Below, one piece after another: positions 1-8,856 of a stretch of DNA of 26,887 bases. Numbering within the stretch: position 1 is the first letter of the stretch; every line of letters begins with the position of its first letter. A program made the position numbers and the translations under genes. Source of the DNA: Casp-Chloro-G3 sp002816715 (GTDB taxonomy: Bacteria; Chloroflexota; Dehalococcoidia; Lucifugimonadales; UBA3495); contig JAQBUV010000035.1 in NCBI GenBank assembly GCA_027623815.1, forward strand, positions 1-26,887, in the 5' to 3' direction. Under the pieces are notes generated by a model. That model was not told where the DNA came from. It did not search any database and worked only from the letters and a program-made list of their open reading frames with translations.

Positions 1-150
1 CAGAATTACAGCAATTCTAATTATGGCAATTCGACCCCGCGTATCGGCAGAAAATCGCTCCTCTGAACCCATCACTCGTATCTGTACAAGAGGGCCGTGA
101 CGGGGCGAATACCGACATTAACCCCATAATTAGAATTGCTGACAGAATTA
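1..150. mobile_element. MITE-like foldback element with flanking direct repeats
   Basis: Bases 9-26 (CAGCAATTCTAATTATGG) and 124-141 are perfect 18-bp inverted repeats separated by 97 bp. They are bracketed by identical 8-bp direct repeats CAGAATTA at 1-8 and 143-150. One extra A lies at 142, so the true duplication may be 9 bp with its first base just outside the window. The interior has no coding capacity and a second, imperfect inverted match (attcg-a-ccccg near 31-41 against cggggcgaat near 99-108). Terminal inverted repeats plus a short direct repeat are the hallmark of a miniature inverted-repeat transposable element, about 133 bp here. The transposase family is not identifiable and no second copy is visible in this window. 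Confidence 0.6.
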
Positions 151-209
151 AGGTTTTGTCGATCTTAACCTGCACATAACCGGGGTGAAGAATCCAGGGA
201 AATAGCTCC

Positions 210-293
210 GTCGCTCCGGCGAATTCCGGAGCCTAGAGACAACCCCTGGTTGATGACAAGCCGCCATTGGATTCCGACTTTCGCCGGAATGAC
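210..293. repeat. Dispersed palindromic intergenic repeat, copy 1
   Basis: This stretch begins gtcgctccggcgaattccgg and ends cgccggaatgac, so its two ends are imperfect inverted repeats of each other. A clearly related copy lies at 8435-8518 and a diverged one at 8662-8724. When translated, its right half gives the spurious peptide RHWIP-FAGMT that commonly appears from this type of REP-like intergenic repeat. It lies between the foldback element and the 3' end of the phosphofructokinase gene. Confidence 0.75.
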
Positions 294-333
294 ACTGCGC
301 AGAGCTTCGGCAGATTATTGTACGAATGCCAGC

Positions 334-1527
334 CTACGGAAAAACCCTTCCGAACCTGGGGAGCCGACTGCCCAGCAGAGGCAGGGCGTATTCAATAAAC
401 GCTGGGGTGACAAAGTCGTTGGCTGGGTCTAGATACTCTTGCGGCATGGTCTTCACCAGACCGGCAACCTGATCGAGCGGAGCCAAGCCGGTGTTACAGA
501 TATACTTTCGTCCTGGCTCTCGAATTAGAGTCACAATTTCATCGGTGTGCCCGTCCACGGCATGGCGGACCGCCGCCCGACCCGCCCGCTCAGCCTCGCT
601 GGCGTCGGTCTGGGAAACCGACGGGATGAAAGAGCGCTGGATGGTTCCCGGCTTTTCATATCTGGCCCGTACTTTTAGCCGCTGGCTGACCAGACCGGCC
701 AAATATCGGGCCGGACCGTCAAAATATTCGTGGCCAAAGTCATCGACGAACCAGGGTTCTGACTGACCGCCCAAGACTCCGTTGGCTCCTCTGGTGTTCT
801 CGGCGATCACCGCCACCGCAAAACCGTACTTTCGGTAGGCGTCCTCAATATGATTCAGGAAGCGGTCTTCCTCCACCGGCACCTCGGGCACGCAGATCAG
901 ATGGGGTGCGTCGCTCTCCCGTTGCTTGGCCAGGGCCGCCGATGCCGCCAGCCAGCCGGTGTCCCGCCCCATTACTTCGATGATGGTTATCGGCGACGCC
1001 TGCCCCATCGACTGTGCGTCCTGGCCCGCGCCAATGGTTGCCAGGGCCACAAATCGGGCCGCGCTGCCGTAGCCGGGAGAATGGTCGGTCAACACCAGGT
1101 CATTATCGATAGTCTTGGGCACGTTCATCACCTGCAAATCGTAGCCGGCGTGGCGTGCTGCCCGGCTAATTGCGAGGCCAGTCTCAGCGGAATCGTTGCC
1201 GCCGATGGTGAACATGAAGCGCACACCGTGCCGGTCGAGCGAACTCAGAACTGCTTCGGCCTCGTCGGATTGCAGCTTGTGCCGCGTCGATCCCAGGGCG
1301 GCGGCGGGGGTTTTGGCGATCCGGTTCCAAGCCGCTTTCGAGAATTCGCTCAGATCAACCAGGTCATCGTTCAGGATGCCTTCCAGACCGTGACTGGCGC
1401 CAATTATCTGTCCAATTTCCGGCTGATCCATTGCCTGCCAGACCACTCCGGCCAGGCTGCGGTTGATTACCGGCGTGCAACCGCCCGACTGCATCACCAG
1501 AGCGTTACCTTTGCGATTGTTGTTCAT
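334..1527 (-). CDS. 6-phosphofructokinase, probably pyrophosphate-dependent
   Basis: A 397-residue PfkA-superfamily protein that phosphorylates fructose 6-phosphate to fructose 1,6-bisphosphate in the cytosol. Visible motifs are an N-terminal phosphate-binding SGGCTPVIN (14-22), GGNDS (109-113), PKTIDND (137-143) and MGRDTGW (186-192). In this family Asp at the fourth position of GGxDS and Lys in PKTIDND in place of Gly mark the PPi-dependent enzymes, because they close the space that ATP would occupy. Use of PPi makes the reaction reversible, so it could serve both glycolysis and gluconeogenesis. The start is ATG with a short purine stretch (caggaat) close in front, a weak ribosome site. It lies 109 bp downstream of the AI-2E permease gene on the same strand. 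Family membership is firm; phosphoryl-donor choice is inferred from motifs only. Confidence 0.9.
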   Translation of the reverse strand: MNNNRKGNALVMQSGGCTPVINRSLAGVVWQAMDQPEIGQIIGASHGLEGILNDDLVDLSEFSKAAWNRIAKTPAAALGSTRHKLQSDEAEAVLSSLDRHGVRFMFTIGGNDSAETGLAISRAARHAGYDLQVMNVPKTIDNDLVLTDHSPGYGSAARFVALATIGAGQDAQSMGQASPITIIEVMGRDTGWLAASAALAKQRESDAPHLICVPEVPVEEDRFLNHIEDAYRKYGFAVAVIAENTRGANGVLGGQSEPWFVDDFGHEYFDGPARYLAGLVSQRLKVRARYEKPGTIQRSFIPSVSQTDASEAERAGRAAVRHAVDGHTDEIVTLIREPGRKYICNTGLAPLDQVAGLVKTMPQEYLDPANDFVTPAFIEYALPLLGSRLPRFGRVFP

Positions 1528-1636
1528 ATTCCTGCTGTCTCAAGTTGATTAGAGGCCGACTCGGGATTGGCACTCTACTAAAGTATCAAGTTGCTGGCAC
1601 AAATTAAAGCCGAAAGCTGTCACTATTTCCCCTTCA

Positions 1637-2815
1637 CTATTTCTCATCGGCGGGTGAACTTGGTTCATCATTGGCCTCGTTGCCAACTTCGGCACCCAAA
1701 TTCCCGGATGTTTCGACAGCGGTGGCCGCCGCTTCAACAGCTATCGGTCGGCTCCATTCGAGCACAAAATACTTGATGATATCCCTGGCCGCCGCCACCA
1801 ATAGCGGCCCCAATATTATGCCCCAAAGTCCAAACAATTGACTGCCCACTACGATGATAACCAATATCACTATCGGATGCAGCTTGAGGGCGTCACCCTG
1901 AATGCGGGGCACCAACAGCGAGTTTTCCAGCAGTTGGATGCCCAGATAAAGCAACAGCACGAACAGCGCCTTATCCGGGGCGGTTGCCAGCGTCACCAGC
2001 ACCCCAGCAGCCCCGCCAATCCAGGGGCCGATTATGGGCATCAGTTCGGTTATGCCAGCTACCAGGCCCAGCAAGACTGCAAACGGCACGCCCAGCAGGA
2101 ACAACCCCACGGCCACCAGCGTGCCCACAATCAAGCCCAGCACCAACTGCCCCCGTATATAGGCCCCGACGGTCTGATTGATGATGGAGCCGACGTTGCT
2201 CAAGTGCGGTCGTATTGCCGATGGAAAGGGAGCATACAATCCGGTCGCGATTCGATCGTGGTCTTTCAGCAAGTAATAGAGGAATATAGGCCCAACGGAC
2301 AGGCCGACGACCAGGCTCAAGGCGCTGGAGACAAACCCGACTACGCCGACCACTGCATCCTGAATCGCCCCCGCCAGGATGTCACCGGCGTTGGCCAGGT
2401 AGTCCTCAACGCTTTGGCGAACCTCTGCGGGAATGCGGTTTGCATATTCCCGGTTCAACTGTTCAATGGTCAAGCGGGCGGCCCGGAAAAACTCCGGGAA
2501 ACTGACCCAAAAATCGGTGGCCTCTCGTGCGATGAGGGGAATGACCAGCACCAGAACACCGCCGAAGGCCGCCACCACTATCACCAACACGAAGCCGATG
2601 GCGATTCCTCGACTAGCGTTGGGGAACCGTTCCCGCCAAGGCATGACCCGTTCCAAACTTCTGACCACCGGGAACAGGGCGTAGGCCAGAACTCCGGTGA
2701 GGGCAAAGGGAAAGAGAGCGCCTGCCAACCAATAGATGACCAACAGGAGCGCAACTATGACGGCCCCGGCCAGGATGAGGGAGCGTCGGTGGCTTTTGTC
2801 TGTGTTCATTGTCAT
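1637..2815 (-). CDS. AI-2E family transporter (PerM/YdiK-like permease)
   Basis: A 392-residue polytopic membrane protein. Hydrophobic segments lie at about 14-45, 70-95, 155-180, 215-250, 255-285 and 300-345. The family signature region ITELMPIIGPWIGG lies near residue 260, followed by the usual LLENSLLVPRI and LWGIILGPLL blocks. The C-terminal 40 residues are acidic and disordered-looking. The family was named for proposed export of the autoinducer AI-2, but many members are generic permeases or sodium/proton antiporters, so the substrate is unknown. Two in-frame ATG codons (2815 and 2809) are possible; neither has a clear ribosome site. It is followed by the phosphofructokinase gene on the same strand. 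Confidence 0.9.
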   Translation of the reverse strand: MTMNTDKSHRRSLILAGAVIVALLLVIYWLAGALFPFALTGVLAYALFPVVRSLERVMPWRERFPNASRGIAIGFVLVIVVAAFGGVLVLVIPLIAREATDFWVSFPEFFRAARLTIEQLNREYANRIPAEVRQSVEDYLANAGDILAGAIQDAVVGVVGFVSSALSLVVGLSVGPIFLYYLLKDHDRIATGLYAPFPSAIRPHLSNVGSIINQTVGAYIRGQLVLGLIVGTLVAVGLFLLGVPFAVLLGLVAGITELMPIIGPWIGGAAGVLVTLATAPDKALFVLLLYLGIQLLENSLLVPRIQGDALKLHPIVILVIIVVGSQLFGLWGIILGPLLVAAARDIIKYFVLEWSRPIAVEAAATAVETSGNLGAEVGNEANDEPSSPADEK

Positions 2816-2923
2816 TACATGCGCTAGATATGTGTATGCACGATGAAAACGAACCTCCTGAACATCCGAATCACAGGAAGGGATCGAACTTCGAAATGCG
2901 ATCCTCGTATCTTAAACAGCGGA

Positions 2924-2959
2924 ATTCACGCACAAATTCACGCACAAATTCACGCACAA
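2924..2959. repeat. Three perfect tandem copies of a 12-bp unit
   Basis: The unit attcacgcacaa occurs at 2924-2935, 2936-2947 and 2948-2959 without mismatch. It lies in the 233-bp gap between the DUF5679 gene and the AI-2E permease gene, both on the minus strand, so it could sit in the permease 5' region. It looks like a short minisatellite; a regulatory role is not evident. Confidence 0.85.
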
Positions 2960-3048
2960 TCGAAGCACTGAGACCAGTTTGGGGTGGAATGATTCATACC
3001 ATTCATGGTGATTTGGCTGGTTGGCACGTTCATTGGGTAAAGGACTGG

Positions 3049-3291
3049 CTAGGCTGGGGGAACCAGCAATGAACTGGCCCCCATGCGAAACATCTGGGTG
3101 CCGCACTCAGGACAAATGCCCGGAGTAGCCAGTCGCCCGTTCTTCATCTTAATGACTTGGGCGTCCTGCATTTGCCTTTTCTCCCGGCATTTAACACAGT
3201 ACGCTTCCACCCCCAGGCCCTTTATCAAGAGACCTGCCAGAGCGAAACCCGCCACGGCCCCGAGGACGACTAAGACAGCTGCCAATCTCAT
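3049..3291 (-). CDS. Membrane-anchored DUF5679 zinc-ribbon protein
   Basis: An 80-residue protein with an N-terminal hydrophobic helix (about 2-24), then a zinc ribbon with CVKC (32-35) and CPEC (60-63) separated by a short basic stretch including KMKNGR. The spacing and the YCVKC-NGR-CPECGT-MFR pattern match DUF5679. Function is unknown; the fold suggests metal binding or protein/nucleic-acid contact with the ribbon held at the membrane. The ATG at 3291 is preceded by AGGAG at good spacing. It begins 35 bases after the stop of the FAD oxidoreductase gene, so the two are probably cotranscribed. Confidence 0.8.
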   Translation of the reverse strand: MRLAAVLVVLGAVAGFALAGLLIKGLGVEAYCVKCREKRQMQDAQVIKMKNGRLATPGICPECGTQMFRMGASSLLVPPA

Positions 3292-3326
3292 TACTATTCT
3301 CCTTAGTTAACCATTCGGGTCGCTAA

Positions 3327-4811
3327 TTAGTCGGCAAATCCCAACACCTGATCTGTGTACTGGTTTCGGAACACTCCGTTGGGGTCCACTCGGTGACAGA
3401 TTTGCCGGAACACTTCCAATTGCGGGTAAACGCCTTTGATATCGTCATGGGCCAGCGGGAAATATTTGCCCCAGTGCGGTTTAGCCCCACATAATCGATT
3501 CAGGCAGATGGCGACGTATTTCACCAAGGTGTAAAAGCGGTCTCGCGAGTCTGGAGGCAGAAACGTGAAAAAGCTAATTGAGTAATACGGTTCACTGGAA
3601 CCACCGGTCATCGAGATCAGCGTATCATCCGGTAACACGCGCCGGCAGTAAATAGGATAATGATGGGTATAATTTCCCCGATTCTCATTGAGAGCGTCCA
3701 ATTGTCCAATCCGGTCCAAATCAACGGCGACATCCTCTGGTATGACCTGGGAGGGGTCGGAAAAGGCGGTTACGATGTAACGGATCAGACGCAATGCCTT
3801 CTCTATGTTGCTAGCCGACACAAAGAGCTCCATTTCCAGATGGGTGAATATATCATGACGAAGCGTAATGGCGTGCTCGCTGAAATCCACTACCGACCGG
3901 CGCCGCCCAATAAACCTGGGTACCAAGGCGCGATAAAAACGGCGGATGAACTTTGAATCCCCCTGCTTGGATGACGCGACCAAGATGATCAGCTTGAGGA
4001 TCAAGTGCAATGAGATGTCCACTCCCAGGATGGCATAGGCCCTTTTCTGGTAGGCGAATATTTTCTTCATACCCTGGAGTTTCACGTCAACTATGCTGCG
4101 CCGGTAGACAAAGTATTTCCAACAATAGGGCACCAGAATGAACTGCTGCAATGGTGACCCCGTCTCGTCAGCAAGCACTTCTGCCAGGCTCTCCCGATGC
4201 ACAATGGCCTCCGCCACGTTGTATTTGGGAATACAACGGAACTTAACTGAGAGGATGATGCCCATGCACCCCAAGCTGCAACGGGCGGCACTACGTTCTA
4301 CCCCCTCGGTCCACTCGTAAATCCTGGCTTCCTTGGTTTCAGGATCATAAGCGGCGATCCGCAGTTCCTCCATATAATGGGACAAACTGGGCCGGCCGGA
4401 CCCGTGGGTACCAGTGGAGATAGCGCCGGAGATGGTCTGTTTCTTGATTCCGCCCATTGTAGGGAGCGTCGAGTCAGTCTGCTGATGAATAACATCCAGA
4501 ACGCGTTGAATAGGGCACCCGCCACCGACTGTCACCCAAACCTGCCCATCCTCTTCTCTAGTTATCTCCACCTGGTTGATGTAGCGCATATCGACCAGAA
4601 CGTCTTCAGAGAGTATCAAGTCGCTCCAGGCATGCAGTGACCCCACAACACGAACTTTCCCCGTGGAGTGATTGTTGAGGATTGCCAGCACCTCCCCTTC
4701 GTCCCGGGGAACATAATAATGCCTGGGTGTGAACTTTACATTACCGCCAAAATTGGTAACGGTCTTACCTGGATTTACTTCAATCTTGGCGACCAGTTGA
4801 GTGCCGTTCAT
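3327..4811 (-). CDS. FAD-binding oxidoreductase, D-arabinono-1,4-lactone oxidase (ALO) family
   Basis: A 494-residue flavoprotein of the vanillyl-alcohol-oxidase superfamily. The FAD domain contains RVVGSLHAWS (residues 54-63), the counterpart of the GSGHSWS motif in which the histidine (here H60) carries covalent FAD in aldonolactone oxidases. It also contains GGIKKQTISGAISTGTHGSG near 137-156. The C-terminal KPHWGKYFP is typical of the ALO domain. Related enzymes oxidise sugar lactones or polyols; the true substrate is not readable here. The frame is open to an ATG at 4922, but ATG 4811 is preferred: AAAGGCGG lies just upstream, the family homology begins there, and the extra 37 codons are AT-rich with a TATTAT box (4877-4882). 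It is followed by the DUF5679 gene. Confidence 0.82.
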   Translation of the reverse strand: MNGTQLVAKIEVNPGKTVTNFGGNVKFTPRHYYVPRDEGEVLAILNNHSTGKVRVVGSLHAWSDLILSEDVLVDMRYINQVEITREEDGQVWVTVGGGCPIQRVLDVIHQQTDSTLPTMGGIKKQTISGAISTGTHGSGRPSLSHYMEELRIAAYDPETKEARIYEWTEGVERSAARCSLGCMGIILSVKFRCIPKYNVAEAIVHRESLAEVLADETGSPLQQFILVPYCWKYFVYRRSIVDVKLQGMKKIFAYQKRAYAILGVDISLHLILKLIILVASSKQGDSKFIRRFYRALVPRFIGRRRSVVDFSEHAITLRHDIFTHLEMELFVSASNIEKALRLIRYIVTAFSDPSQVIPEDVAVDLDRIGQLDALNENRGNYTHHYPIYCRRVLPDDTLISMTGGSSEPYYSISFFTFLPPDSRDRFYTLVKYVAICLNRLCGAKPHWGKYFPLAHDDIKGVYPQLEVFRQICHRVDPNGVFRNQYTDQVLGFAD

Positions 4812-5327
4812 TGTACCGCCTTTGGTTTTTACACTTTCTGGAACAAATAACTTAGAAATTTCACTAAATAGGCCGTATAATAAGCTTTCTCGAAAAATAA
4901 ACCAGTCCCCTGAGGGCGTCAATCGCCATTTGAAACCACCAGGAATACCCTTGGCTCAAAGCGGGGTGCGATGGTTAATGTGACCCTTTCGTCCTAATCA
5001 TCGCGGGGCAGCTTTGAAATGCTGAGTCGCCACTGTCACAGCAAGACTAACCCGAGACCTCTAGACCCGATCCAGTCATTAGGATTGAGTCCATTGAGCC
5101 CAGACAAGCGTAGAGTCTAGTGAAGATCATGAAATATATGGTGCTTCGTCTGATTCAAAGTGCTGGCAGGTGTTCCCACTCTTTACCTAAGCATCAAGCT
5201 AAAATACTATCAAACTAACAAACGACAGGCACATTACAGCTATTGCACCATAAACTTGTTCTGGACATCTTAATTAATACAGCTGTAGGTTACAGTGAAA
5301 CAAAGTACATCATCCCCAGGAGCAAAC
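4812..5327. other. Intergenic region between divergent genes
   Basis: About 516 bp separate the minus-strand oxidoreductase from the plus-strand thioredoxin lipoprotein. I see no gene. On the minus strand TATTAT at 4877-4882 could be a -10 box for the oxidoreductase, but no good -35 accompanies it. Near the other gene a perfect 10-bp palindrome TACAGCTGTA lies at 5278-5287 with half-like TTACAGCT at 5233-5240 and TTACAG at 5290-5295, a possible but unproven operator cluster. Confidence 0.5.
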
Positions 5328-5960
5328 ATGCCACCAGGACAGTACACGGACAGCGAGACGCTAGCTGCCGACGAAGTGTCAACCAAGAGAACCTCAAACA
5401 TCTTACGCCGCAAAACCAGCGGTTGGCTAATGCTGGTAGCGATACTGTCGGTCTTGTTAGTTGCCTGCGGGACAAGCGCTTCTACAGGCGCGGCGGCAGA
5501 CCCATCGGTAGACTTGGTATCTGATTTTCCCATCACGGTTTACACCGGCGCGGATGTCGTAGGCGGAACAGAGATTAATTTCGCCGACCTTCGCGGCCGG
5601 CCGGTGGTGCTCAATTTCTGGGCGGGTCTATGCCCTCCCTGCCGGGCTGAAATGCCCGACTTGCAAGAATTCTATGATGAATTTAAAGACCGAACCGTGA
5701 TGGTCGGCGTCGACGTCGGACAGTTCACTGGTTTGGGCAGTCAAGACGACGCCAGAGCGCTGTTGGATACAATGGGGATTACATACCCCACTGGGTTTAC
5801 CACTAAAGGCACCATTATACAGGACTACGGCGTGTTCTCCATGCCAACCACGGTGTTCATTACCTCGGAAGGCGAGGTTTTTCGTAAGTGGAGCGGAGCG
5901 TTGAATCGCGAGAAATTGGCGGAAATCACCAATGAAATGCTGAGCCAGGAGCCAGACTAG
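5328..5960 (+). CDS. TlpA/ResA-like thioredoxin-fold lipoprotein
   Basis: A 210-residue thiol-disulfide oxidoreductase anchored outside the cytoplasmic membrane. A basic N-terminus (RRK near 27-29) is followed by a hydrophobic stretch (33-46) and the lipobox LVAC with Cys47 as the likely lipidated residue. The thioredoxin domain follows a Ser/Thr/Ala linker: active site WAGLCPPC with Cys102 and Cys105, and the cis-proline segment SMPTT near residue 175. Proteins of this family reduce apocytochrome c or other extracytoplasmic cysteines, or oxidise them, depending on partners. The upstream GTG at 5295 is also in frame, but ATG 5328 has AGGAG five bases before it. The signal region is unusually far from the N-terminus (about 32 residues), which is the one odd point. 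Confidence 0.87.
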   Translation: MPPGQYTDSETLAADEVSTKRTSNILRRKTSGWLMLVAILSVLLVACGTSASTGAAADPSVDLVSDFPITVYTGADVVGGTEINFADLRGRPVVLNFWAGLCPPCRAEMPDLQEFYDEFKDRTVMVGVDVGQFTGLGSQDDARALLDTMGITYPTGFTTKGTIIQDYGVFSMPTTVFITSEGEVFRKWSGALNREKLAEITNEMLSQEPD

Positions 5961-6060
5961 AATTTGGGAGCCATTCTCCTCAAGCTAGTACTGGGTCAAT
6001 CGTGTTTTGGTTGTTTGCTTCCTCTCCCCTTGCGGCAGCGAAATGTGGCTAGGGGTATCA

Positions 6061-6099
6061 CCCTCACCCCAACCCTCTCCAACCGGAGGAGAAGAGGTT
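6061..6099. repeat. C-rich intergenic foldback repeat
   Basis: The sequence ccctcaccccaaccctctcc is followed by ggaggagaagaggtt, which can fold back on it imperfectly (aaccctctcc against ggagaagaggtt). This pattern is a common noncoding repeat in many bacterial genomes. Only one copy is seen in this window. Confidence 0.5.
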
Positions 6100-6459
6100 T
6101 GACCAACCCAGCTTTGACACGGCACTAGAGAGGTTTAAGTGAAACTGGGCCGATTAGGATTAACGATGGAGCATTCCCCGATTCAAGAACTAGCAGAATA
6201 ATTTAACGCGGTACGTTCGCCAACGGCAATCACACTTTGCTCCGGGTATAACCCCCTATACGGATTGCCCTGGTGGTAGTAACCTAAGAATGAGGATTAG
6301 AATCTCCAGCTACGGCAAGTTGGGCAGGGTATAGTCTAATACCAATGCCTAGACCCGACAGACTTACACCAAATGTCAGACTAAAGTTGATCGGGCTTAG
6401 ATTTTGCTCATTCAACATCCGCTGAGGTCAATTTACAGAATCTCGGAGTCTTCAGCGCT

Positions 6460-6478
6460 TACGGGACTCAATCCCGTA
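6460..6478 (+). promoter_or_regulatory. Hairpin in the ftsH leader
   Basis: TACGGGA (6460-6466) and TCCCGTA (6472-6478) form a perfect 7-bp stem with a 5-base loop. It ends about 7 bases before the AAGGGGA ribosome site and 24 bases before the ftsH start codon. No U-run follows, so it is not a terminator. It could affect message stability or translation; this is an inference. Confidence 0.4.
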
Positions 6479-6502
6479 GAGTGGTAAGGGGAAATTAAAT
6501 AA

Positions 6503-8329
<1,827 letters not shown>

Positions 8330-8365
8330 CAACAGCCGCTGCCAACCACATTTCAGCCAACATCA

Positions 8366-8402
8366 AAAAGGGAGGACGACGTTAAACGTCGTCCTCCCTT
8401 TT
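8366..8402 (+). terminator. Rho-independent terminator after ftsH
   Basis: A 17-bp perfect stem (8366-8382 with 8386-8402) with a 3-base loop contains GGGAGGACGACG and its complement. It starts with AAAA and ends with TTTT, so it can act in either direction. It lies about 37 bases after the ftsH stop. Confidence 0.92.
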
Positions 8403-8434
8403 ACATTATTACCAACTCCGGTGCCAGCGCCCTG

Positions 8435-8518
8435 GTCGCTCCGGCGAAGGCCGGAGCCTAGAGACCGCTCCTGGTTGATTACGAAACGCCACTGGATTCC
8501 GGCTTTCGCCGGAACGAC
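8435..8518. repeat. Dispersed palindromic intergenic repeat, copy 2
   Basis: It begins gtcgctccggcgaaggccgg and ends cgccggaacgac, aligning over its full length with copy 1 at 210-293, at roughly 80% identity by eye. On the complementary strand it yields the spurious peptide VVPAKAGIQ, widely seen in mis-annotated short genes. Confidence 0.8.
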
Positions 8519-8661
8519 GAAGGCAATGCGGAGGGCGTTCCTGCTTCCCAAAATTCGGGATGACTCATGTTTTGCATTATTACCAGGGCAATCGCATCTC
8601 CCTGATGGCGGACAACCCGTTGGCAACTCTTGGTGCGGTCCGAGCAGTAGTGGCCAAATTC

Positions 8662-8724
8662 GTCATTCCGGCGGAGTCCGGAATCCAGAGAATGAGACTG
8701 GACACCGGCTTCCGCCGGTGTGAC
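8662..8724. repeat. Dispersed palindromic intergenic repeat, copy 3 (shorter)
   Basis: It begins gtcattccggcggagtccgg and ends cgccggtgtgac, an imperfect inverted repeat with the same terminal consensus as copies 1 and 2 but a shorter, diverged middle. It lies inside the 18-bp inverted repeats of the nested block. Confidence 0.7.
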
Positions 8725-8856
8725 GAAGACTCCTCTGCGGGGTGAGATGCGATTGCCCTGGCATTATTACCAACTCCGGTTGCCACCAGCAGCATTGCCG
8801 CCTAAAATGCCAACCAGCACCTGCTAGCTATCCCGGATAGTCATTTAGGAGTGGTC

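Larger units (their letters stand above)
5961..6502. other. Intergenic region upstream of ftsH
   Basis: About 540 bp without a convincing gene. The left part carries a C-rich intergenic repeat (6061-6099). The middle contains TATAGT at 6330-6335 without a -35 partner, and several scattered copies of the hexamer AGTCTA or its complement between 6332 and 6385. The right end has a small hairpin just before the ftsH ribosome site. The ftsH promoter is probably in here, but I cannot place it. Confidence 0.45.
8404..8780. repeat. Nested repeat block between ftsH and the LLM gene
   Basis: Two identical 19-bp direct repeats, cattattaccaactccggt, bound the block at 8404-8422 and 8762-8780. Inside, ccagggcaatcgcatctc (8583-8600) is a perfect 18-bp inverted repeat of 8744-8761. 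A third partial copy, gcattattacc, lies at 8574-8584 and recurs at 8761-8771. The block encloses two copies of the dispersed palindromic repeat, one in each half. The arrangement suggests insertion of one repeat unit into, or duplication beside, another. No protein-coding gene is credible here. Confidence 0.75.

Noticed and set aside
250..432. 60-residue frame starting with the HWIP-FAGMT peptide
   Set aside because: The peptide comes from the repeat at 210-293, and the frame runs into the 3' end of the phosphofructokinase gene on the other strand.
850..1548. Open frame of 232 codons antisense to the phosphofructokinase gene
   Set aside because: The minus-strand frame has full PFK motifs; the antisense protein has no recognisable domain and no ribosome site.
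1838..2827. Long open frame (329 codons) on the plus strand
   Set aside because: It lies antisense to the AI-2E permease, is very rich in His/Gln/Asp as expected from the reverse of a hydrophobic gene, and matches no protein family.
2924..2959. CRISPR-like array from the triple 12-bp repeat
   Set aside because: The copies are directly adjacent with no spacers and the unit is too short.
8363..8626. Small protein with VVPAKAGIQ
   Set aside because: It is a translation of the dispersed palindromic repeat and includes the ftsH terminator; this peptide is a known artefact of intergenic repeats.
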